Origin: a virus
Reading direction: 5' to 3' (one strand)
Length of the DNA stretch: 34,172 bases
Virus record (IMG/VR): IMGVR_UViG_3300047200_000456
Coordinates: 1 to 34,172 of that record
Part shown: piece by piece, positions 28,254 through 34,172 of the stretch
How the letters are laid out: each line of letters starts with the position of its first letter
How positions within the stretch are numbered: position 1 is the stretch's first letter
Translations under genes and position numbers: made by a program
The notes under the pieces: generated by a model
Database searches by the model: none
What the model was told of the DNA's origin: nothing
Seen by the model: only the letters and a program-made list of their open reading frames with translations

Positions 28254-30503
28254 CTAGGAGCCGGTAGGGCCGCCTGGTTTAAGCATATCAGAAGACATGG
28301 CTTTTTTCACTGCCATTGGTGCGCCGGACCCAACTGAGTGTGGGGTGGAAGGCCCGGGGGCTCCGCCTTGCGGCTGACCCGTAGGTTGTCCGGCTGCCAT
28401 CGCCTGCATATCCGCCTCATGCTGTTTTTGCATGATGGCTTGCTGATGTTCCGCGTAGTGGGCCATAAAAGCTTGCTGTACGGTGGAAGACGCATCCATA
28501 AAAGACGGTTCTTTCATTCTGCGCGCCAACACATCAATATGAATTTCGTGGTTGTCCACATCTAATACGATAGGTTTGTTATCTGGGCTAAAATCAATAT
28601 TGTCTAAGAGTGCATTTTCCCATTCAGCTCGTTTTTGGTCTGGTCCAATGTCGTTGTCAAATCCAACAATGCCCATTTGTCGCTGGTACTCAGATCGGTT
28701 TGCTGGCTGTTCAAGTCCGAGTACTCCAGCTTGTGCGGCTTCCTGGAGCGCAGCTTGTTTAGCAGCCTGTAACTTAGGGATATTAGAGCCAGCTTCGACA
28801 ATAACATTACAATTATCATACAAGTCCGTTCCGATAAACTTATCAATAGCTTGCTCACTTAACTCTGAGTTCTTGAGCTTAAGCATGCGAATGAATTGTT
28901 CTCTAGGCTCTTTATAGTAACGAGCAATAATTTTAAGTTGCTTCTTTTGGCTCATCTCTACCATGCGTTTCCAGCGGTCGAGAACAGGAAAGAGCTTTCC
29001 AGTGCCAACTTCATAAAGCATGTTAAGAGCAGAAGCGGCGTTAACCCCTGGAGGTCTATCGCCTTTCAAAATGTCCATATTTCCCATGACAGTTTTAAGG
29101 TCATCGACGCGTTGTGCGCGTTCTTGGAACACAGAAGCGTCTAAGCCAGCGCCTGGAATAATTTCAGGTTTCGTGCCATCGCCCGAGCGATAAAGAATTT
29201 CTTGTCCGGGTCTGCCAGTCCAGCTGCCTGGTGCAATTCCTAGTCCCAGTGGAATGAGCTTTTGTGGGATTGCCATCGTTTTACGGTTAAGAGTAATGAT
29301 AGCATCGATGGAGTTGATAGACTTTTGAATTTCTGCTCCAGCGTCTAATGGGCTTTTTCCCCAGAAACGACCAGGAACAATTTCCCATCGGCATTCGCTG
29401 TAAGGATGCCAGTCGCCTTGTTCTTGCCCGTGGTAGGGACTGTCACCTGCGTAAAGTACTACACTATTGGCAACAACAATAAGACGACCTTTGGGGTAAG
29501 ACTGAGAAGGGGCTTCGTAAAACTCTTTTACAACTGCGCTGTTAATGATTTTAGAATCGCCAGCGTTAGAGGATGCGCCTTCAAGAATGTTTTTATTTTT
29601 AATACCGCTTGAATTCTTCAATTGGTGGAAACGCTTAAGAGAACCTGAAAGAGCAGATTCTTCCATAACCTCTTCAGCTTTGCCGGTGAACCCGTCTCCT
29701 TGTTTGCCATACACTTCTCTAATGTAAGAGAGAGGCTGAATGCTATATTCCATAATCCACTTAATTTTGTGGAGGTTGGCGGCGTTTGGGTCCATTGCAA
29801 TGCGATAAGGTTCAATGACGTCAGTGTTTACATCGCCCAAAGGAAGCTCGTCAAACTGTGGTTCGCCTGTTTCGGGGTCTACAACTTGGTGTTCAGCTTG
29901 TCCGATAATCTGTCCAGTAGCGGGGTCTGTCGTGGGCCGCATTTCCATGCGAGGCACTTTAACAGTTTGGGCCGAAGAGGTGTCCCAGAAATCTTTTTTA
30001 AATACGGTGCCATAGGTGAGAAGACACGCCGCGGCGTACTCGTAATTTTCTTGTTCGCACAGACGTTCCCAATTGGCCTCTAAACATAAATCGGCAATTT
30101 TGGCAGCCGACCTATCTTTAAAGTTAGTAGTGTTGGGCTTAACGCTGGACCGAGGTTTGTTCTTTAAAATGTAAGACTTGAGAGTTTGGTATCCGTCGAA
30201 AAGATAATTTGTAACAGGCCGGGGAATAAATTCATTGGCTTTACTGACAGTGAGTCGTTTCCATAATCCGCCGGTTTCACGGTCACCGTCGTAAACGAGC
30301 CATTGATCGCCGTCAAGCATTTTATGGTTACGGTCCCAGTTGTAAGATAGACGTGTTTTTACAGTTCCATCTTTTTGATAGAAGCTTTCGATGTTGGCTG
30401 CTAAGGCGTCAAAGTCTTCATTGCCAATTTCGGATATGTCTAATTGACTATCCGTCTGTTGACCTTTGCCTGACTCGGGCCTCGGTGATTTTGTGTCTTC
30501 CAT
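28254..30503 (-). CDS. Portal protein (P22-type)
   Basis: A 749-residue portal. Length, the N-terminal acidic/Gln stretch (DTKSPRPESGKGQQTDSQLD), the RLSYNWDRNHKMLDGDQW block and SYILKNKPRSSVKPNTTNFK, then a WHPYSECRWEIVPGRFWGKS core region (DxxxP family), together resemble P22 gp1-like portals of podoviruses, which are ~725 residues. Residues ~430-560 (PGRPGQEILYRSGDGTKPEI; SAALNMLYEVGTGKLFPVLD) form the wing/stem. The C-terminus is Gln/Met/Gly/Pro-rich (HEADMQAMAAGQPTGQPQGG), matching a long barrel extension or disordered tail. It forms the 12-subunit DNA channel for TerL. It is followed directly by a small gene upstream on the transcript. Confidence 0.9.
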   Translation of the reverse strand: MEDTKSPRPESGKGQQTDSQLDISEIGNEDFDALAANIESFYQKDGTVKTRLSYNWDRNHKMLDGDQWLVYDGDRETGGLWKRLTVSKANEFIPRPVTNYLFDGYQTLKSYILKNKPRSSVKPNTTNFKDRSAAKIADLCLEANWERLCEQENYEYAAACLLTYGTVFKKDFWDTSSAQTVKVPRMEMRPTTDPATGQIIGQAEHQVVDPETGEPQFDELPLGDVNTDVIEPYRIAMDPNAANLHKIKWIMEYSIQPLSYIREVYGKQGDGFTGKAEEVMEESALSGSLKRFHQLKNSSGIKNKNILEGASSNAGDSKIINSAVVKEFYEAPSQSYPKGRLIVVANSVVLYAGDSPYHGQEQGDWHPYSECRWEIVPGRFWGKSPLDAGAEIQKSINSIDAIITLNRKTMAIPQKLIPLGLGIAPGSWTGRPGQEILYRSGDGTKPEIIPGAGLDASVFQERAQRVDDLKTVMGNMDILKGDRPPGVNAASALNMLYEVGTGKLFPVLDRWKRMVEMSQKKQLKIIARYYKEPREQFIRMLKLKNSELSEQAIDKFIGTDLYDNCNVIVEAGSNIPKLQAAKQAALQEAAQAGVLGLEQPANRSEYQRQMGIVGFDNDIGPDQKRAEWENALLDNIDFSPDNKPIVLDVDNHEIHIDVLARRMKEPSFMDASSTVQQAFMAHYAEHQQAIMQKQHEADMQAMAAGQPTGQPQGGAPGPSTPHSVGSGAPMAVKKAMSSDMLKPGGPTGS

Positions 30504-30504
30504 C

Positions 30505-30762
30505 TTAGTAACTTCCTGAAAGTACAGCTGCGGCTTCGCGCTGTTCGTTTTCTAACTGGGCTAGTTGTTCGGGGGTAAAATCTGATTCATCAACCTCAAT
30601 AGCGTCAGTGGTGCCGCTAAGCACAGCATCTGCTTCTAGCTGAGAGGGGGAAAGGCGTAAAGCCGAAGGTTGCATAACGGCTTTTAAATCAGCAATCTGA
30701 AGCTTAAGGCTTTCAATATGCTTTTCTTGGGCCACGCAGGCTTTACACCTTCCGAATAACAT
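30505..30762 (-). CDS. Small coiled-coil protein with CxxC
   Basis: An 85-residue protein with an N-terminal CKAC motif (C6 and C9), a coiled-coil-like helix (EKHIESLKLQIADLKAVM), a middle linker and an acidic C-terminus (FTPEQLAQLENEQREAAAVL) that echoes the LTPEQ/ELAKLE repeats of the ejection-protein gene at 10555. It sits immediately before the portal gene (one-base gap) and shares a base with the preceding gene, in the same transcript. Function unknown; an assembly partner of the portal is a reasonable guess. Confidence 0.5.
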   Translation of the reverse strand: MLFGRCKACVAQEKHIESLKLQIADLKAVMQPSALRLSPSQLEADAVLSGTTDAIEVDESDFTPEQLAQLENEQREAAAVLSGSY

Positions 30763-31067
30763 TATTTAATCGCTTTCTTAATCGACTTCTTTGCTTCTGC
30801 AGCGTACTCAGGAGAATGCATAGCTGGACCTTTTGTCTTTCCGTAAAGGTCTTTAGCTGCGCCAATCATGATATGGATAGACGGTGGGCCTTTCTTAGCC
30901 ATTTGAGTGCCGTCTTCAGCTTGTTCTTCTGCTTCGTGATTCATCTCTTCAGAAGGCATGTCGATTTTTTCTTGTTCTTCTTTAGGAAGCGGAGTAGCTG
31001 GATTAAGTCCCAGCTCCTTTCGCTTCTGCATTTCTAAGTATACTTTTTTTGCAATATCAGATGGCAT
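30762..31067 (-). CDS. Small charged helical protein
   Basis: A 101-residue protein starting at the internal ATG (MPSDIAKKVYLEMQKRKELG), placed two bases after the upstream stop. The longer frame overlaps the previous gene. Its first half is rich in Lys/Glu with a PATPLPKEEQEKIDMPSE linker and an acidic segment (HEAEEQAEDG). The second half has KKGPPSIHIMIGAAKDLYGK and a Lys-rich end (AEAKKSIKKAIK). It looks partly disordered, with basic and acidic patches. Position before the portal suggests a head-assembly accessory. No family recognised. Confidence 0.5.
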   Translation of the reverse strand: MPSDIAKKVYLEMQKRKELGLNPATPLPKEEQEKIDMPSEEMNHEAEEQAEDGTQMAKKGPPSIHIMIGAAKDLYGKTKGPAMHSPEYAAEAKKSIKKAIK

Positions 31068-31068
31068 A

Positions 31069-31332
31069 TTATTTACCGTGTACGATAGCAGCGCCAACAA
31101 TGGATGCTAAGGGGTCAGCAAAAGCCAAAGTGATCACGTTGCCAGAAGAGGTGGGAGCGGCTGTAAGAGTGAGTCCGCTAATCATGACATGAGTAATAGT
31201 GCTAAGACCTGGGCAGGTGATCGTGCCACTGGTGTCGCCGCTAGCTGCTGTTAAGGTGAGCAATTGAACTTTTAATGGTCCGGTTGAGAACGCTCTTGAT
31301 TCGCCTGATGCTGTGGAAGAAGATAATGCCAT
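31069..31332 (-). CDS. Small Ser/Thr-rich beta protein
   Basis: An 87-residue protein, Thr/Ser/Ala/Gly-rich and beta-rich (MALSSSTASGESRAFSTGPL, KVQLLTLTAASGDTSGTITC, VMISGLTLTAAPTS, NVITLAFADPLA). It resembles small phage head or tail decoration subunits in composition, but it is not a close paralogue of the trio at 18846/19139/21328. It is the first gene after the 200-base promoter gap following TerL, so it starts the head-gene section of the transcript. Function unknown; capsid cement or spike role possible. Confidence 0.5.
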   Translation of the reverse strand: MALSSSTASGESRAFSTGPLKVQLLTLTAASGDTSGTITCPGLSTITHVMISGLTLTAAPTSSGNVITLAFADPLASIVGAAIVHGK

Positions 31333-31393
31333 GATATGCCTCGCTTGGAGTGTTTTGGCTAGGAGAGCTCGCTTGCCTCTGTCCTTTAGGCGG

Positions 31394-31426
31394 CCCCTGC
31401 GTACTCTTTCAAGTCTTTAGCAGGGG
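31394..31426 (-). other. Stem-loop in leader before head genes
   Basis: CCCCTGC (31394-31400) and GCAGGGG (31420-31426) form a 7-bp perfect stem with a 19-base loop in the 200-base gap downstream of TerL. No U-run follows it on the minus strand, so it is not a standard terminator. It lies between the candidate promoter and the first head gene, so it would be in the 5' leader and could affect RNA stability or translation. Confidence 0.4.
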
Positions 31427-31486
31427 ACGAAGCCATTTATTGTATTTTGCACAGAAACTCCTAATGTTTGCTAGTGCCTATACTAT

Positions 31487-31515
31487 ATAATAGCATTTTG
31501 CAAAGAAAAGGTAAA
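31487..31515 (-). promoter_or_regulatory. Candidate promoter for head genes
   Basis: On the minus strand TTTACC (31515-31510), a 17-base spacer and TATTAT (31492-31487) lie in the gap just after the TerL stop. The -10 is good, the -35 moderate. It would drive a leader of about 150 bases before the 87-residue gene and the portal. A neighbouring TATAGTATAGG run offers alternative -10 sites. Confidence 0.45.
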
Positions 31516-31531
31516 TAAGTATTTGTATTAA

Positions 31532-32977
31532 TTAAAAATTACTAAAATCGTCTTTGGGCTTGGGATGCCTAATATCATGCAGGTCTTTTTGTAAAGCCTT
31601 CTCCATTGTATTCCAAGGGCCTCTAGCGTATTGTTCTCGGCTAATCGGAATTTCTGGTTGGCTCATGATGGCATAACGCATGGCGTCAACGGCGTGGTCG
31701 TCTTTTTTAACTGGTTGCTCTTTTTCGTTTGCTCTAGCAAGTTGGCCAGACGCTGTTTCCTGCCAACGGTAATTGTTAAGTTCGTCAATGAGGTTGGTGC
31801 AGGTTTCAAAAACGAACAGGCGTGGTTTATTTGTTCTGGGGTCTACTTTTAAATAACTCTTAACTCTGTCGATGCCTGCGCTCACCTCATTATTGGCCAT
31901 GAGCAATGACCAGGTCTTGGGTAAGTGCTCAAGGTAGGCCTCATAGTCACTACCGCCTGTCATGGCGCGTGTAGCTTTAGTTGAGGGGTCAATGCGTATT
32001 TGGTCTATCTTTTCTTTTCCAGTGAGTTGTACAACGCCAGGCTCACCAGTTTTTTTATTGCCTTTGCATATCTCTTCTATTAACCATTCTCGTTTATAAA
32101 ACTCTCTGTAGACGTAAATGTTACCATCGTAGTCGGCGGCACACCATATCCAAGCGGCGGGGTTTCTATACCCAGCATCGGCCCCCACAAACTTAGTCCA
32201 ATCGTGTGGAATGACAAAGGGTTTTACTACGTGAACATTGCGGCTAAACTCGCTGTACACTTGGCCTTCAAAACTATCTTCGTCGCCTTCAATTTCCCTT
32301 TTAATCCGGGCCTCTGACCAAGTAAGTAGCATGCTTTGAACATACTCTTCTGGTAGGTGAGTATTTTCTGTAGAGGGCGCCTTAATGTTAGAATAGAGGG
32401 CTTTGGCTTCTTCGGTCTTAAAATCGCGCTTAACAAAATAACGCCAAGCCCAATTACGGCCAGCGCTATTGGTAGTGAGTATGCCTTTACGTAAGCCTTT
32501 GTTTCGTAGACGACCTTGTAGCAAAAGGAATGCGTCTTCTGTTACTTGAGAAGCTTCATCTATGTAAAACCCAGAAAGGTTGAGAGATCTTAACTTATCA
32601 GGATCTTCAAGAGGCCTAAAGAAGATGGTGGATTTTTTCCCGCCCACACCCTTAAGTACAATTACCATGTCTGCAATCCGAGATTCAATAATGAGATCGG
32701 GAGGACAAATTTCTAAGAATGTTCTATAAGTTGTTGATTTTAATTCGGGATAGAATTGACGAGCAATGAGATAGTCGCCTGGATGCACAATCGCCCAAGT
32801 GAGGACTGTGATGCAACCGATCATCGTTTTGCCTGACCCGATGCCGCCAAGGTAGCGAATGTACTTTGGCCCCCTAATATCTAAAGCCTGCTGCATAAAT
32901 AGGGCTTGTTTAGGAAGGGGGCCTCTTGTGCCATCGGATGCTTCAGGGAAACACTGGTTTAAATCTATGGTGCTCAT
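31532..32977 (-). CDS. Terminase large subunit (packaging ATPase/nuclease)
   Basis: A 481-residue DNA-packaging motor. The ATPase domain has Walker A GGIGSGKT (44-51), Walker B hydrophobics with Asp140-Glu141 (SGFYIDEAS) and the coupling motif TTNSAGRN (168-). The nuclease domain has Asp267 (VGADAGYRNPAA) and the C-terminal acidic residues Asp426-Asp427 and Asp431 (KKDDHAVDAMRYA), the metal ligands of RNase H-fold terminase nucleases. It would cut concatemeric DNA and pump it through the portal. It is preceded by a small gene and endonuclease VII, and followed by a 200-base gap containing a promoter. The packaging strategy cannot be told from the sequence. Confidence 0.93.
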   Translation of the reverse strand: MSTIDLNQCFPEASDGTRGPLPKQALFMQQALDIRGPKYIRYLGGIGSGKTMIGCITVLTWAIVHPGDYLIARQFYPELKSTTYRTFLEICPPDLIIESRIADMVIVLKGVGGKKSTIFFRPLEDPDKLRSLNLSGFYIDEASQVTEDAFLLLQGRLRNKGLRKGILTTNSAGRNWAWRYFVKRDFKTEEAKALYSNIKAPSTENTHLPEEYVQSMLLTWSEARIKREIEGDEDSFEGQVYSEFSRNVHVVKPFVIPHDWTKFVGADAGYRNPAAWIWCAADYDGNIYVYREFYKREWLIEEICKGNKKTGEPGVVQLTGKEKIDQIRIDPSTKATRAMTGGSDYEAYLEHLPKTWSLLMANNEVSAGIDRVKSYLKVDPRTNKPRLFVFETCTNLIDELNNYRWQETASGQLARANEKEQPVKKDDHAVDAMRYAIMSQPEIPISREQYARGPWNTMEKALQKDLHDIRHPKPKDDFSNF

Positions 32978-33003
32978 ACGAGTTATAATGCCTTTGGCTG
33001 CGT

Positions 33004-33198
33004 TTATTCTACTGCGAAGGGATTTAGGATGAGAGGTTTGTTATCGTCGCTCTGAGAGGCTTTAGCTTCTTCTAATGCTGCCTTGGCTCTTTTGGTGTAC
33101 CCATTGGCTTTGTTTAGGGCACGCCACTTTTTTATCTGAGGGTCAACATTTATTAGTTTGCCTTTACGTGTAGCCTTGTTTTGTTTAGCTGGTCTCAT
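33004..33198 (-). CDS. Small basic protein of unknown function
   Basis: A 64-residue protein with a very basic N-terminus (MRPAKQNKATRKGKLINVDP), a helical middle (IKKWRALNKANGYTKRAKAA) and the end NKPLILNPFAVE. It lies between endonuclease VII and TerL, where a terminase small subunit often sits, but it is too short and lacks a recognisable helix-turn-helix. A DNA-binding accessory role is conceivable because of its charge. Spacing to both neighbours is 26-38 bases. Confidence 0.5.
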   Translation of the reverse strand: MRPAKQNKATRKGKLINVDPQIKKWRALNKANGYTKRAKAALEEAKASQSDDNKPLILNPFAVE

Positions 33199-33236
33199 AA
33201 AACTATCCTATCTTTTTAGTAGACAAATGTAAAGAA

Positions 33237-33695
33237 CTATTCATCTTCTTCCGGAATTTCTTTTTCGAGGCCCTCATTATGACGCTTTAAATAAGACGAG
33301 GCTCTAGCAGCTGTTTCTTCATTATCCTTTAAGTGCCCTAGCGCTAAATTGCAGTTAAAACAAAGCAGCCCTCTAATCTTATTGGACCGGTGGCAGTGGT
33401 CCACGTGCATACGAGAGTGGTTGAGTACATCAAGGCAAATGGGGCATCGGTTCTTTTGGGTTTGCAGAATAGTGTTAACGCCTTCTTGTGAAAGCCCATA
33501 TTTCCATTTTATGGAATACCCTCGCGCTTTCTCCCTGGTTACTGGGTTAGCGCTCTTATATGCCGCTACTCTGGCTTTGCTGCAGGACTTACACGTTGAC
33601 TGTAAGCCACCTTTTTGACTGGCGTTTCTATGGAACTCTGCTTTTTCTTTGAGTGTTTTACACTGGCTACACATCTTAATTTTTGGCGTTATCAC
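33237..33695 (-). CDS. Recombination endonuclease VII-family protein
   Basis: A 152-residue protein with two zinc-type Cys sets: an N-terminal C9/C12...C35/C38 pair and the endonuclease VII core C84/C87...C112/C115. The catalytic signature is MHVDHCHRSNKIRGLLCFNC (Asp99-His100-Cys101-His102 and Asn116). T4 endonuclease VII (gp49) resolves Holliday junctions and branched replicative DNA so that it can be packaged; placement just before TerL fits this exactly. The start is GTG at 33695 and overlaps a tiny upstream ORF ending ATGTGA, with GAGG just before. An extra N-terminal zinc knuckle distinguishes it from minimal family members. Confidence 0.9.
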   Translation of the reverse strand: MITPKIKMCSQCKTLKEKAEFHRNASQKGGLQSTCKSCSKARVAAYKSANPVTREKARGYSIKWKYGLSQEGVNTILQTQKNRCPICLDVLNHSRMHVDHCHRSNKIRGLLCFNCNLALGHLKDNEETAARASSYLKRHNEGLEKEIPEEDE

Positions 33696-33724
33696 ATCTC
33701 CTCAATTTCTGGACGGATGCTCAT
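33692..33724 (-). other. Mini-ORF (10 codons) overlapping the endonuclease VII start
   Basis: ATG at 33724 reads MSIRPEIEEM then TGA, and the TGA overlaps the GTG start of endonuclease VII as ATGTGA. An AGAGGG site lies six bases before it. The layout suggests translational coupling into the weakly positioned GTG start. Translation is unproven. Confidence 0.35.
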
Positions 33725-33756
33725 GGCTGCCCTCTTACGCGCATGTATCGCAACAT
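33721..33756 (-). other. Mini-ORF (11 codons) in the virion-operon leader
   Basis: ATG at 33756, preceded by GGGTGAA, reads MLRYMRVRGQP and ends in TGA overlapping the ATG of the next mini-ORF (ATGA). The GGGTGAARTGTTG context is shared with the leader of the protease operon at 1521-1533. It may be a leader peptide or part of an RNA element. Confidence 0.3.
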
Positions 33757-33805
33757 TTCACCCTGTGTCGTACTTCGCTAAGTGGGATGCGCTCTACCCT
33801 GTTTC
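33751..33805 (-). promoter_or_regulatory. Leader element shared with the 1521-1576 region
   Basis: On the minus strand this segment has, in order, A-CAGGGTAGA, GCGC, CACTTAGC, AGTA and GGGTGAAATGTTG. The same blocks with small changes occur upstream of the serine protease (ATAGGGTTGA, GCGC, CACATAGC, GTA, GGGTGAAGTGTTG). It is probably a duplicated control element, either RNA structure or protein-binding site, used by both leftward operons. Confidence 0.4.
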
Positions 33806-33845
33806 GCTCATACTCACTCTGTGCTCCTCAACCGCTCCTACTTCT

Positions 33846-33874
33846 ACCCTACTTATAGCTTCCGGAGGTGTCAA
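33846..33874 (-). promoter_or_regulatory. Candidate promoter for the virion operon
   Basis: TTGACA (33874-33869) with a 17-base spacer and TAGGGT (33851-33846) on the minus strand. The -35 is perfect; the -10 keeps only T1, A2 and T6. Repeated ACCCT/AGGGT motifs (33760, 33796, 33846, 33874) lie around it and could be activator sites. The leader to endonuclease VII would be about 145 bases. Confidence 0.45.
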
Positions 33875-33895
33875 CCCTATTTTACCTTATTGACA

Positions 33896-34172
33896 CTGCC
33901 GGTTTCGCGTTTGGTCCCCTTAAAATCTTTTGGTTCTCGAGGGTCCCAATTCTTATAGAAGCAAATTACCAATAAAATGAATACAACAAGTTGAAATCAT
34001 TTGATTAGCGCGATGAGAGAACACTTATTAATATTACCGGTTGCTGGAAAATGCCGCCCATTGCCGTTGCATAAACGGGCAAAACTTGCATGCTCTATGC
34101 ATTGATATTGTTTGCCCTGGCGCTAAAAAAAAATAAAAAAAGTTGTGTGCCAATGTATATACACATATTTTT
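33896..34172. other. Non-coding AT-rich end segment with inverted repeat
   Basis: About 275 bases with no convincing gene on either strand. It holds GGGCAAAAC (34077-34085) and its near-complement GTTTGCCC (34110-34117) with a smaller GCAT/ATGC hairpin inside, then a run of 16 bases almost all A (from 34125) and a TGTATATACA palindrome near the edge. Such features occur at replication origins and genome ends; which, if any, applies here cannot be decided from this window. Confidence 0.35.

Noticed and set aside
31333-31470. Rho-independent terminator after TerL
   Set aside because: The 7-bp CCCCTGC/GCAGGGG stem has a 19-base loop and no following T-run on the minus strand.
1-34172. Prophage or temperate lifestyle
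   Set aside because: No integrase, excisionase, CI-like repressor or attachment-site pattern was seen, so I treat the phage as virulent. Genes outside the window could change this.
1-34172. CRISPR array or anti-CRISPR context
   Set aside because: No regularly spaced direct repeats were found. The Cas4-like nuclease sits beside a Rad52-family gene, not beside other cas genes.

Overview
The window reads as most or all of a virulent, short-tailed (podovirus-like) double-stranded DNA phage genome. It carries a large terminase, a long P22-type portal, a scaffold, an HK97-fold-like major capsid protein, a connector protein, a beta-rich tail/stabilisation protein, one large modular fibre and three Ala/Gly/Gln-rich candidate ejection proteins. 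There is no tape-measure, sheath or baseplate set. I see no integrase, excisionase, CI-type repressor, tRNA, rRNA, transposase or CRISPR array. Genes are densely packed, often with ATGA-type overlaps, and use ATG/GTG starts with Shine-Dalgarno sites. That suggests a bacterial host read with genetic code 11; the host itself cannot be named from the sequence.

Layout. (1) 1-1421, minus strand: a short operon with an exported trypsin-like serine protease, a zinc ribbon, a helix-turn-helix protein resembling a small terminase, and a membrane protein cut by the window edge. (2) 1421-1711: a divergent control region with a consensus sigma70-type promoter leftward, a second leftward promoter and one rightward promoter. 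(3) 1711-10377, plus strand: the DNA metabolism operon. It holds two tiny membrane proteins, a PD-(D/E)XK nuclease with a probable Fe-S cluster, a Rad52-family annealing protein, family A DNA polymerase, DnaB-type helicase, TOPRIM primase, two HNH proteins, a sigma-region-4-like HTH protein and a metallophosphoesterase. It ends with two overlapping membrane proteins that look like lysis genes. (4) 33695-10366, minus strand: the virion operon. It runs from endonuclease VII and TerL through portal, glycosyltransferase, scaffold and capsid, then head/tail decoration, connector, tail and fibre proteins, and finally the candidate ejection proteins and an XhlA-like membrane protein. It converges on the rightward operon at about 10370. 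(5) 33700-34172: a non-coding leader for the virion operon and an AT-rich end segment with an inverted repeat.

How it works together (inference). The rightward operon supplies replication by Pol I-type polymerase, separate helicase and primase, plus a nuclease/annealing pair for recombination. Endonuclease VII would resolve branched DNA before TerL packages it through the portal. The leftward operon builds the particle. Internal control points are a hairpin terminator after the capsid gene, a promoter-bearing gap after TerL, and related leader elements in front of both leftward operons.

The most unusual points are: the exported serine protease together with no recognisable endolysin; a short conserved leader element duplicated in front of both leftward operons, each copy opening a mini-ORF; a beta-protein ORF after the capsid terminator whose start is one base out of frame at a CCC; three paralogous decoration-like genes; a fibre whose carbohydrate-binding-like module is split by an inserted beta domain also found in another structural protein; and a glycosyltransferase between portal and scaffold.
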